From NCBI GenBank assembly GCA_037133915.1, contig JBAXND010000002.1, forward strand, positions 150,735-214,734: a stretch of DNA of 64,000 nucleotides, written 5' to 3'. Each line of letters begins with the position of its first letter. Position 1 is the first letter of the stretch. The notes under the pieces were generated by a model, which saw only the letters and a program-made list of their open reading frames with translations, had not been told where the DNA came from and searched no databases. This document shows positions 8,652-17,478 of this stretch, in pieces. Made by a program: the position numbers and the translations under genes. The stretch comes from Bacteroidota bacterium. Lineage in GTDB: Bacteria > Bacteroidota > Bacteroidia > Bacteroidales > CAIWKO01.

Positions 8652-11291
8652 ATGAAAAAACTCATACTGTTAGCTCTCTTTGCATTATCGACGGCAATTG
8701 CTTTTGCTCAACCCACCAGTACACTGATCAGTCAGGGTGGTGTAGTGAATACCTGTGCTGGTGATTTTTTTGATAGTGGTGGTGGCGGAGGAAATTATGG
8801 CGCGAATGAGAATTTCACAATAACTTTTCATTCGACCAACCCCGGAAACACTCATATAAAAATGAGTTTTAATTTATTTGATATTGAACCGGGAGATACC
8901 CTGATTGTGTATGATGGATCGAATATCACCTCTGCTATTCTGGGCAAATATAATAACAACCTTACTCCGCCTAACTTTGTGAAGGCGTCGATTTATAATC
9001 TTACCGGAGACCTTACCTTCCGCTTTGTTTCCAATGGCGCCATTCAAACGTCCGGGTGGTTTGCATCACTTGTATGCATTCCGCAATGCCAGGATATAAT
9101 TGCTGCGCTGGATACCGTAGAAACCGTTCCAACACCCAACGACAGTAATTACATCGATATCTGTTTTGGTGACTGGATTACGTTTGCGGGGATGGGTGCG
9201 GGTCCGGGTGCGTTTCCGCAAGATGGTATTTTATATGATCAGGACAGTGCAACATCAATGTATATCTGGGACTTTGGCGACGGCACTATAGATACCGGAC
9301 GAGTGATCAGCCATCTTTACAGCGTGGTGCGCGGCTATGATGTTTCCTTAACTGTTATAGATGTTCGCGGATGTACCAGTGCCAATTATCTTGGTGCGAG
9401 AGTCAGGGTTTCAGCGAATCCGTATGGACATATTAATCCGATTCCCGATCTTTGTTCGTCACTGGATACAACATACATTACACTGGGCTACAATGCCTCA
9501 TCAGTGGTGGTAATCGAGCCGATTACTTCACAGCAATCGGCCAGTCAGTTATTTGACAGTACTATGTTCATTCCCGACGGTCCAAACTGTTCCGTTCAGT
9601 GCTACAACACCTATGTTACTTTTACTGCCTTTGCACAGAACAGCACTATACAAGCTTCATCAGACATTATGTCCATCTGTGTTAATATGGAACACAGTTA
9701 TGCCGGCGACCTTGGCTTTACAATTATTTGTCCGAACGGGCAAAGTGTTCAGCTTGACCCGAACGATCATGGTGGCGGCGCATTCCTTGGTGAACCTTAT
9801 GGTGGCGTCAACCACGGCACGTATGATAACACAACATACCCTTGCAACGCAGCTTATAACCCCGCCGGAATTGGCTGGACCTATTGCTGGTCGGAAATTT
9901 ATCCCACACATGGCACGCTTGTTTCTCTTCAATCAGGTACAAGTCCCATTGATTCTACAAATACAGTTGCTAACAACAATTATCTGGCGCCCAGCAATCC
10001 TTTCAGCGGCCTGATTGGCTGTCCGCTCAACGGTACCTGGAATATTCAGATTTGTGACGACTTTGGCGTAGACAACGGATATATTTTCTGGTGGGAACTG
10101 AATCTTGACCCATCACTGTTGCCGGTGGGCTGGAGCTATAGCGTTCCTATTGATACTGTAGTATGGTCAGGTTCTTTCATACACCTTATCAACGATACCA
10201 CATTGATGATTATTCCCGATTCGGGCGGAACTTATCAGTACACGGTTACGCTGTATGATATTTTTGGCTGTTCGTATGATACCACTCTGAGCTTACAGGT
10301 AGTGCAGACTCCTCAAGTAGATCTTGGGCACGATACTACACTTTGCGGTAATAATATGGTTTATACCCTTGATGCCGGTCCCGGCGATCATTATGCCTGG
10401 GCAAACGGATTGGCAACGCAAACGATTCCCGTCACTACCACCGGCTATTATTCGGTAACGGTTGAAAATTATAATATGGCCAATACCTTGACGTGTACAG
10501 GGGCGGATACGGTTTATATAGGAGTGCTCGCTCTACCATCAGTTGACCTCGGTCCCGACCAATGCACTACTACGCTGCCGGTACTGTTGAATGCTCAGAA
10601 TCCGGGTTTCCAATACCACTGGGCGGTAAACGGACTGCCTGCGAGCGCAACGAATCAAACTTACACGGTTAATCAAAGCGGTAATTATTCGGTAACTGTT
10701 GCAGAGCAATTCGGTTTTGGATGCGAGGTAACGGATGATGTAAACATTACCTATTTCCCGATACCCGACATCTCACTCGGACCTGATTCAACCATATGCA
10801 GACATCATTCTATCGAAATAAAAGTGACAGATCCGAATAACTATCTGAGTGGGTATGATTACGCCTACGCTTGGACACTTGACGGGCAGCCGTATGCTTC
10901 AACCGATCCGTTTATTGTGCTTACCTGGCTTGATCCGAATAAGGTGTACCCGGTAGTTTGTCAGGTTACCGGTTGTATAACGGTGGCAGATACTATGATG
11001 CTCACGGTAGAACCCTGTGATCTTACCATCCCGAATATTATTACACCAAATGGTGACTTACAGAACGAATATCTTAAAATTCCCAATGTGGAATTTTATC
11101 CGAACAGTACCATGGTAATTTACAACCGTTGGGGTAAAAAAGTATTTGAATCGTCTAATTATCATAACGAATGGAATGGCGAGAATAATGCTGACGGAGT
11201 ATATTACTGGGTATTCACTATCAATTATGGCAATCACGGAAACGGAATCGAAACCAAGGATATGCATGGTACGGTAACTGTGTTGCGATAA
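8652..11291 (+). CDS. T9SS cargo with CUB-like, PKD and P-domain modules
   Basis: Secreted protein of 879 residues. I start at the ATG 8652, whose MKKLILLALFALSTAIAFAQ is a signal peptide; the frame is open upstream to 8562, but that would overlap the previous gene. Modules in order: a CUB-like domain (about 30-145, with VNTCAGDFFDSGGGGG and FRFVSNGAIQTSGWFA), a PKD domain (YIWDFGDGTIDTG), a proprotein-convertase P-domain-like region (about 330-510, ICVNMEHSYAGDL to NGTWNIQICDDFG), then Ig-like modules and the C-terminal sorting domain NIITPNGDLQNEYLKIPN ... YNRWGKKVFESS. Residues about 554-879 are paralogous to residues 485-803 of the protein encoded at 5442. No protease domain is present despite the P-domain. 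Surface adhesion is an inference. Confidence 0.88.
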   Translation: MKKLILLALFALSTAIAFAQPTSTLISQGGVVNTCAGDFFDSGGGGGNYGANENFTITFHSTNPGNTHIKMSFNLFDIEPGDTLIVYDGSNITSAILGKYNNNLTPPNFVKASIYNLTGDLTFRFVSNGAIQTSGWFASLVCIPQCQDIIAALDTVETVPTPNDSNYIDICFGDWITFAGMGAGPGAFPQDGILYDQDSATSMYIWDFGDGTIDTGRVISHLYSVVRGYDVSLTVIDVRGCTSANYLGARVRVSANPYGHINPIPDLCSSLDTTYITLGYNASSVVVIEPITSQQSASQLFDSTMFIPDGPNCSVQCYNTYVTFTAFAQNSTIQASSDIMSICVNMEHSYAGDLGFTIICPNGQSVQLDPNDHGGGAFLGEPYGGVNHGTYDNTTYPCNAAYNPAGIGWTYCWSEIYPTHGTLVSLQSGTSPIDSTNTVANNNYLAPSNPFSGLIGCPLNGTWNIQICDDFGVDNGYIFWWELNLDPSLLPVGWSYSVPIDTVVWSGSFIHLINDTTLMIIPDSGGTYQYTVTLYDIFGCSYDTTLSLQVVQTPQVDLGHDTTLCGNNMVYTLDAGPGDHYAWANGLATQTIPVTTTGYYSVTVENYNMANTLTCTGADTVYIGVLALPSVDLGPDQCTTTLPVLLNAQNPGFQYHWAVNGLPASATNQTYTVNQSGNYSVTVAEQFGFGCEVTDDVNITYFPIPDISLGPDSTICRHHSIEIKVTDPNNYLSGYDYAYAWTLDGQPYASTDPFIVLTWLDPNKVYPVVCQVTGCITVADTMMLTVEPCDLTIPNIITPNGDLQNEYLKIPNVEFYPNSTMVIYNRWGKKVFESSNYHNEWNGENNADGVYYWVFTINYGNHGNGIETKDMHGTVTVLR

Positions 11292-11310
11292 TAATCTCAA
11301 AATATTATTG

Positions 11311-11341
11311 AACCATTCTGCCCTTGCAGGATGGTTTTTTT
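11311..11341 (+). terminator. Rho-independent terminator
   Basis: AACCATTCTGC paired with GCAGGATGGTT around a short CCCTT loop, followed by a run of T, 19 bases after the stop at 11291. Confidence 0.85.
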
Positions 11342-11372
11342 GTGCCCCTAATCGTATTTTTTCCTATTTTCG
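11339..11372 (+). promoter_or_regulatory. Possible promoter for the lamin-tail protein
   Basis: TTTG at 11339-11342, a 22-base gap, and TATTTTCG at 11365-11372 (one mismatch to TAnnTTTG), 23 bases before the ATG at 11396. The -33 element would lie in the T-tail of the preceding terminator. Confidence 0.35.
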
Positions 11373-11395
11373 CACATTATAGAAAACCAATAAAA

Positions 11396-14300
11396 ATGAA
11401 AAAGTTATTCTTGTTAGTCGCGTTACTACCATTATTTGCTAATGCTCAGATAATTGATAATTTCTCTGATGGCAATTTTACTGCTAATCCTGCCTGGAAC
11501 GGCGACGTTACTCAGTTTCAGATGTCAACTTATTCAAATAGTTCATGGAGTCAGCAACCCAGGTTGCAGCTTAACGGAAGTGTAGCGGATATTTCATACC
11601 TGTACGTTAATAACCCTGACACGTTGAATTACAACTATGAGTGGGATTTTTGGGTGCGTCTTGCGTTTAATACGTCAACCACGAATAATTGCAGAGTTTA
11701 CCTAATCTCAAACAACACCTTTTTGGAAGGCTCACTGAACGGATATTTTATCATGTTCGGCGATGATAATGACGGCGCTATTGACAGTGTTTCTCTGTGT
11801 AAACAAACAGGTACAACAGTTCAAAAAATAATTCACGGACACAACATCTTCACCGGGGCTTCCGGCAATTACCGTATCAAAGTAACGCGTACAGCGGCCG
11901 GTTTTTGGTCGTTATTCACTGATCCAATTGGCGGACAGAATCTGGTTGCAGACGGTACGGCTACCGACAACACATTTGATACGACGGCCGCAATCGGAGT
12001 CTATTGTAAATATACTGCAAGTAATAAAACGGCCTTCTATTTTGATGATTTCTATGCCGGTGCAGAAATTGTGGATGTAACTCCTCCTTCCATATTAACA
12101 GTAACTCCTACCTCAGCGACTGAACTTGATGTTCGCTTTTCGGAAATTGTAGATGGTGCGAGTGCCCAAACACTTACCAACTATAGTGTAAATACAATCG
12201 GAAATCCCACAACAGCAGTGAAAAGCCTTATTGACGGCACCCTTGTTCACCTTACGTTCAGCACGCCTTTTGTTCCCGCAACAACATACACACTTACAAC
12301 CCAGAATGTGACTGACCTTTCGGCCAATCCGATGGTAACATCAAATTCAAATTTTGCATGGTACAGTGCTCAAACATTTGATGTTGTTATCAATGAGATT
12401 ATGGCAGATCCTGATCCTCCTGTCGGTCTTCCGAATTTTGAATACATTGAGCTGAAAAATAATACAAATATTCCCCTCTCGCTTAAAAACTGGACACTCA
12501 GCGTTGGCTCGTCAACACTATTATTTCCGGAAGCTACCATTGCTGCCGACAGCTTCCTGCTCGTGATGTCTGATACTGCTGCAACACAGTTCGGAGGTTT
12601 TGGAACCATCGTCAGTTTCCCGAGTTTCTCAATTACCAATTCGGGCGCAGTAATAACACTTCGTAAAGACAACGGGCAGCTTATACATACCATTACGTTC
12701 GCCGACTCTTGGTATCAGGACAATACTAAAAGCGCCGGCGGATGGTCCATTGAACAGATAGACCCGTTAAACCCATGCAGCGGTGCTTCTAACTGGAGGG
12801 CTTCCGTCAGCACAACAGGCGGCACACCCGGTCATACAAATTCAATAAATGCAAGCAATCCGGATGTTACAGCTCCCATCATGAGCAATGCGGGTGCACT
12901 CACCACTCTCAGCGTTAAAGTTACGTTCAGTGAAGCCGTTGACAGCACTACGATTGCAAATCCGGCAAGTTATTCGATTGATAACGGCATTGGCTCACCA
13001 ACAGCAGTTGTTGTATCGTCGCCCGATTTTAAATCGGCCACTATTTATCTTACCAATGCATTGCAGCAAAATGTGCTTTACACGATTACGCTGAATGATA
13101 CCATCATGGACTGCTCCGGTAATATTACCGTGAATCCGTCGAAAGTTTTCGCGCTATATTCAGCCAAAGAATTTGATGTTCAGATAAACGAAATAATGTT
13201 CGACCCGGATCCTCCCGTTGGTCTTCCGAATACTGAATATGTTGAACTTTATAACCGTTCCGCTTTTCCTGTAAATCTGATTGGCTGGACATTGAAAACA
13301 GGAACAACAGCAAGAGCTATTTCAGATGCAACCATTGATGCAGGCGGCTATCTTATCTTGGGTCCTTCGGGCAGCACAACCGCATTTGCACCTTATGGTA
13401 CGGTTGCTGAGGTTTCAGGACTTAGCCTGACCAACAGCGGCGAGTTACTTACATTGCTTGATACAGGCAATCAGGTAATTTCTTTCGTTGATTATTCAAG
13501 TACATGGGTTCCGGCGAATAAAGTGAACGGTGGCTGGTCGCTTGAGCAAATTGATGCGAACAACCCATGTGGCGGATTTTCGAACTGGAATGCTTCTGTT
13601 GATCCAGCAGGCGGCACGCCGGGCAAAGTGAATTCCATTGCTGCCAGCAACCGTGATAATGAGCGTCCGAGGCTGCTCAGAGCAAGTGTCACCCGTTTTG
13701 AACGCAATGTAGTGTATCTGTATTTTAGCGAATCACTGGACAGCACATCGCTGAAAAACCTGAGTCGCTATGAGGTTGATAACGGCATCGGCACACCTGT
13801 ATCTATCAAACAATATGGTCCGGGTAATGAAGTGGTAGCAATTAAACTTCCGTCATTACTCCAATATGATATTATTTACACTGTTACAGTGAAAGACAGC
13901 GTGACCGATTGCGTAGGAAATATTATCTCAGCAAATAGTTCGGTAAAAGTTGCTGTTCCCTATCTTCCTGATTCAGGAAACATCGTGATTAATGAAGTAA
14001 TGTATTATCCTGTTACCGGCGGTGAAGATTATGTGGAACTATACAATCGCGGTGATAAAGTATATGACCTTGCCGATTTGAATCTTTCCGGCTACGATCT
14101 GGCGTTGTCTGCACTTGAAGATGTAAAAGCAATAGATCAGGACGGTTTTCTGCTTTTCCCGGGTGATTATATTGCCCTGACAGCCGACCCCGATGTGGTT
14201 AAGTCATATTATACAACATCAAACCCCGACCAGTTTGTTGCTATGGCAATGCCTACATACAATAGCGATTCGGGAACCGTAGTTCTTTCAACAAAAACAG

Positions 14301-14815
14301 GAACCATTATTGATTACTTCCATTACAACTCATCAATGCAATTTCCGTTACTGAACGATTTGCATAATGTTTCTCTTGAGCGTATCAGCTTTGACCGTGC
14401 GGCTTCAGATAAAACCAACTGGCATTCGGCTGCAAAAAGTGTAGGCTTCGGAACGCCGGCATATAAAAACTCTCAGTACCAGGAAGCGCTGAACGATGAC
14501 GGCGCCATCACCCTTTCACCCGATATCTTTTCTCCTGATGGCGACGGTTACAATGATGTACTGAATATTGCGTATAAATTTGGTGAGCCCGGCTATGTTG
14601 CCAATATCACGATTTATGATGAAAAAGGACGCCTTGTCCGCAAGCTCATACATAACGAACTGCTGGCCGCCGAAGGTGTGTTTTCGTGGGACGGGATTAC
14701 CGAAGATAACCTCAAAGGCACGATTGGCATTTATATCGTTTACTTTGAAGTGTTCGATCTAAAAGGCGATGTAAAGCATTATAAGAAAGCGGCTGTTCTG
14801 GCAACCAAAATGTAG
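11396..14815 (+). CDS. Lamin-tail-domain repeat surface protein
   Basis: Secreted protein of 1139 residues. Start at ATG 11396 gives the signal peptide MKKLFLLVALLPLFANA; the frame continues upstream into the terminator, so the longer form is rejected. Residues 20-220 resemble a carbohydrate-binding, jellyroll-like region. Then come alternating bacterial Ig-like (SbsA-type, KVTFSEAVDS) and lamin-tail domains; the lamin-tail starts are at about residues 330 (INEIMADPDPPVG), 594 (INEIMFDPDPPVG) and 862 (INEVMYYP), a repeat spacing of about 265 residues. The end, SPDGDGYNDVLNI ... GRLVRKLIHNEL ... FSWDGI, is a FlgD-like/gliding C-terminal module likely used for T9SS sorting. Bacterial lamin-tail proteins are often extracellular; the ligand is unknown. 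Confidence 0.85.
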   Translation: MKKLFLLVALLPLFANAQIIDNFSDGNFTANPAWNGDVTQFQMSTYSNSSWSQQPRLQLNGSVADISYLYVNNPDTLNYNYEWDFWVRLAFNTSTTNNCRVYLISNNTFLEGSLNGYFIMFGDDNDGAIDSVSLCKQTGTTVQKIIHGHNIFTGASGNYRIKVTRTAAGFWSLFTDPIGGQNLVADGTATDNTFDTTAAIGVYCKYTASNKTAFYFDDFYAGAEIVDVTPPSILTVTPTSATELDVRFSEIVDGASAQTLTNYSVNTIGNPTTAVKSLIDGTLVHLTFSTPFVPATTYTLTTQNVTDLSANPMVTSNSNFAWYSAQTFDVVINEIMADPDPPVGLPNFEYIELKNNTNIPLSLKNWTLSVGSSTLLFPEATIAADSFLLVMSDTAATQFGGFGTIVSFPSFSITNSGAVITLRKDNGQLIHTITFADSWYQDNTKSAGGWSIEQIDPLNPCSGASNWRASVSTTGGTPGHTNSINASNPDVTAPIMSNAGALTTLSVKVTFSEAVDSTTIANPASYSIDNGIGSPTAVVVSSPDFKSATIYLTNALQQNVLYTITLNDTIMDCSGNITVNPSKVFALYSAKEFDVQINEIMFDPDPPVGLPNTEYVELYNRSAFPVNLIGWTLKTGTTARAISDATIDAGGYLILGPSGSTTAFAPYGTVAEVSGLSLTNSGELLTLLDTGNQVISFVDYSSTWVPANKVNGGWSLEQIDANNPCGGFSNWNASVDPAGGTPGKVNSIAASNRDNERPRLLRASVTRFERNVVYLYFSESLDSTSLKNLSRYEVDNGIGTPVSIKQYGPGNEVVAIKLPSLLQYDIIYTVTVKDSVTDCVGNIISANSSVKVAVPYLPDSGNIVINEVMYYPVTGGEDYVELYNRGDKVYDLADLNLSGYDLALSALEDVKAIDQDGFLLFPGDYIALTADPDVVKSYYTTSNPDQFVAMAMPTYNSDSGTVVLSTKTGTIIDYFHYNSSMQFPLLNDLHNVSLERISFDRAASDKTNWHSAAKSVGFGTPAYKNSQYQEALNDDGAITLSPDIFSPDGDGYNDVLNIAYKFGEPGYVANITIYDEKGRLVRKLIHNELLAAEGVFSWDGITEDNLKGTIGIYIVYFEVFDLKGDVKHYKKAAVLATKM

Positions 14816-14874
14816 AATACAGTCGTTAGTAAATAGTATTTAGTAGTAAGTGCTAAAATGTACTAAAATGAAAT

Positions 14875-14911
14875 AAAAAACCGCCTCTGAATTCCGGAGG
14901 CGGTTTTTTTT
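14875..14911. terminator. Bidirectional terminator between convergent genes
   Basis: CCGCCTC / GAGGCGG stem (14881-14903) flanked by an A run on the left and a T run on the right, so it can end transcription of 11396-14815 (plus) and of the convergent gene ending at 15005 (minus). Confidence 0.85.
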
Positions 14912-14962
14912 GGCTGCTTAGGTTTAATATGTAATTACAACAATTAAACTATTAATATTCTC

Positions 14963-14985
14963 TTTCCGCCAACGGCGGACAGGCA
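14963..14985 (-). repeat. Dispersed palindromic repeat, copy 1
   Basis: A 23-base element with core TCCGCCAACGGCGGA, a 6-bp hairpin with a 3-base loop. It matches 22 of 23 bases of the copy at 46620-46642, in inverse orientation. Both copies are preceded by AACAAT/AATAA-rich sequence when read in the same direction, so the shared unit is about 45-50 bases. Confidence 0.75.
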
Positions 14986-15004
14986 CTCTTCTATTATTCA
15001 TTTT

Positions 15005-17311
15005 TCATTGTTCACTATTTTTCTTCTGCCCTTTTTTCCATTTCTCTTTATCAATGAGTTCGCCGGTTTCGGTATAATGTTTCCATTTGCCTGATTTCAC
15101 ACCTTTACGGTATTGCCCTGATATCTTGAGTATGCCGCTGTCGTAATAAAATTCGGCACTGCCGTCGGGCATGCCGTCGCTGAATTCTATCATGGCCTTG
15201 CGCTGTCCGTTCTCATAAAACTCACGGTAGGTGCCTGTAATGAGGTCTTCTTCAAAAGTTACCTCTGCACGCGTAATCTGTTTGTCGGCGTCAAAATAGA
15301 AAAGTCCGATGCCGGTCGCTTTTCCTTCTTCATAATTTACGGCACTCATAATTTTGCCGCTTTCAAAATAGCTTCGCCACAGTCCGGTGAGATTGCCGTC
15401 TGCCACACGTCCTTCAGCTTTCACCGTGGTGCTGTCGGCGTAATAAACTTTTGCAGGACCATTTACCAATAGCTGTGATTCGCGCAATTCGGGCTTAAAT
15501 CGTCCTGAATCAATTTCGGTGAGATACAATTCTTCTGCAGCCGATTCAATGCTTTCAAGTTCGGCATCGTACAGAGCATCCTGATTGAATTCGGCCGAGA
15601 GCTGTGTTCTGAACATTTTATCCTGCGATACCATCTGAAAGCCTATCCGCGTAAAGCCCAGAATAATTTCTTTATTGTCTTTAATACCTTTACGTTTTTC
15701 GTTCTTGCTGTAGTAATACAGGTGCGAATAAATCTTGGGCATCTGGATATAGGCAAACACGCTCGAACGGGCTTCAAAGCCATCTTTCATGGCCATGAAT
15801 TCCTTGTTGTGAGAGAGCGTTTTCCCTGCCGAATAATCATCAATAAAATCCATCAGCGAGGACGGTGAATTGCTGAAAACAACATAGTCGTCGATGTACG
15901 TAAAATAGGGTTTATCGAATTTTTTAAAGAGACTTCCGAAAAAGAGTTTGAGAAATCCGCCGTACTGCAGGTAGCGGATGGTGAAATTTTTATAGTCTTT
16001 GTCGTCGAATTTGAAAGCGCCCCACGATTTCTTTTTCACCTGTTTCATGATGTGGTCGAGGCCTGCTTTGGCGGCGTCCATATCACTGGCATGGACAATG
16101 GCGATTGCATCATTTTCGCCTGCATTGGCTGTTGGCTGCATTTTTACAAACGAAATTTCATTGCCAATCCAGCTGAAGAAATCCTCGTCGAGATTCACTT
16201 TCAGAAATTTCTCCACCTTTTTTATGCTTTTATCATAATCCTGAAAATGCGCCGTATCATCCGTTGCGAAGGTTTCTTTTAATTTACTGAAGAACTCTCC
16301 GCTTTGTTCAAAATTCATCGCAACATACAGTGCTGCTCGGTCGCTTACAATATCGTAGGCACCGAGTTTCCCGGGTTTAATCTGACTCAGTGCCCGAAAG
16401 TAGGAGGGAAGGCTGTCGTTAACATTCAGAAAGCCGCTCAGTGTCAGGCGTTCGTTCTCGAGAGTCATATTTAATGCGGCAATGCGCAGATTGTCGTTCA
16501 GCGATTTTACAATGTCGCCCGGTTCTGAGAGGAAGCAGCGCAGGTAATTTCCAATCTGGCTGAAATTCAGATAAAAATTGAATAATTTATCTTTTTTTAA
16601 ATCGACGGTAGCCCTTTTTACATAGGGATCATCGAGCCAGTATGGTTTATCTTTCTGCGCGATTGATTTATCAATAATTTGTTCGGAATAGCTGCACACC
16701 AGCACATTTTCAATAAACGAGATATAGAGCACTTCTCCGGTGATGGTGCTGGTAAGCGTAATTATTTCGTATCCCAGATAATCCTTTTTGCCCATCGCGA
16801 AATCATAGTAGCCCATAATTTCCTTTATATAGTTTTTGATGAAGGCAATTTTAGAACCTTTGGTAAGGTCAACGGCAAACAAAAAGTCATAGTCTGTCGC
16901 TGAAATCATGTGTGCCGAAATAACCAGCTGACGGTCGGTAAAGAGCATGTCCATGGTCTCGTTACCTTTAATCAGCGAGTCGAGGCTGAGGGCGCTCTGA
17001 TTGATGTCGTCAAACTTCGGGTTGCCCATCAGATGTTTCCACATAGCGCTCTCGCTGAGTGTTGACCAGCCTTTGGTGAGGTTTGATGTTTCAATTACAA
17101 AAATGGCATCGTTGGGAATTACGCTCAGCGCGTTGCGTTTGCCGCTTTCGCTGAACCAAATCCACGCGACAAAGCTGCCAATGGCAATTATGGTGATAAA
17201 AAACAGCCATAAAAATATTTTGAGACCTCTCCGGCGCTTCTTTTTTGGAGACGGCTGTTGTGCCTGCATTTGAGGTGACTGCTGCGGCTGAAATTGTGCT
17301 GGCTGATTCAT
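15005..17311 (-). CDS. DUF3352-like membrane protein with C-terminal MORN-type repeats
   Basis: A 768-residue protein of unknown function. Residues 1-27 are Gln/Pro-rich and end in a basic KKKRRR cluster; residues 30-50 form one membrane segment (IFLWLFFITIIAIGSFVAWIW), so it is anchored in the inner membrane with most of the chain outside. Residues about 55-560 resemble DUF3352 (IPNDAIFVIETSNLTKGW). From about residue 640 there are five or so repeats of the type GLWRSYFESGKI, GTYREFYENGQRK, GSAEFYYDSGILK, GKWKHYTETGEL, the MORN variant also called YwqK-like. A TATATTTG box lies 21 bases before the ATG. The MORN section resembles the lipoprotein at 28014, but the fusion is distinctive. Confidence 0.75.
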   Translation of the reverse strand: MNQPAQFQPQQSPQMQAQQPSPKKKRRRGLKIFLWLFFITIIAIGSFVAWIWFSESGKRNALSVIPNDAIFVIETSNLTKGWSTLSESAMWKHLMGNPKFDDINQSALSLDSLIKGNETMDMLFTDRQLVISAHMISATDYDFLFAVDLTKGSKIAFIKNYIKEIMGYYDFAMGKKDYLGYEIITLTSTITGEVLYISFIENVLVCSYSEQIIDKSIAQKDKPYWLDDPYVKRATVDLKKDKLFNFYLNFSQIGNYLRCFLSEPGDIVKSLNDNLRIAALNMTLENERLTLSGFLNVNDSLPSYFRALSQIKPGKLGAYDIVSDRAALYVAMNFEQSGEFFSKLKETFATDDTAHFQDYDKSIKKVEKFLKVNLDEDFFSWIGNEISFVKMQPTANAGENDAIAIVHASDMDAAKAGLDHIMKQVKKKSWGAFKFDDKDYKNFTIRYLQYGGFLKLFFGSLFKKFDKPYFTYIDDYVVFSNSPSSLMDFIDDYSAGKTLSHNKEFMAMKDGFEARSSVFAYIQMPKIYSHLYYYSKNEKRKGIKDNKEIILGFTRIGFQMVSQDKMFRTQLSAEFNQDALYDAELESIESAAEELYLTEIDSGRFKPELRESQLLVNGPAKVYYADSTTVKAEGRVADGNLTGLWRSYFESGKIMSAVNYEEGKATGIGLFYFDADKQITRAEVTFEEDLITGTYREFYENGQRKAMIEFSDGMPDGSAEFYYDSGILKISGQYRKGVKSGKWKHYTETGELIDKEKWKKGQKKNSEQ

Positions 17312-17332
17312 TACGATTTATTTTTGAACATA

Positions 17333-17340
17333 CAAATATA
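17333..17340 (-). promoter_or_regulatory. -7 box for the DUF3352/MORN gene
   Basis: TATATTTG on the minus strand, 21 bases before the ATG at 17311. No matching TTTG at -33. Confidence 0.5.
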
Positions 17341-17441
17341 ATCTTCAATCAGATGTGCTGGAAAAAATAATTACTTTGTTAAGCGGAACGTTTATTGAAA
17401 AAGCTGCCTTTTCCGTATGACTGTTTGCATCGATATTTTTC

Positions 17442-17449
17442 TACCTTTG
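17442..17449 (+). promoter_or_regulatory. -7 box for the TIGR01777 epimerase
   Basis: TACCTTTG, 29 bases before the ATG at 17479. A TTTG at 17424-17427 is only 14 bases away, too close for the usual spacing. Confidence 0.5.
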
Positions 17450-17478
17450 GAATATTGAAAAAACAAGAAAATTAGTTT

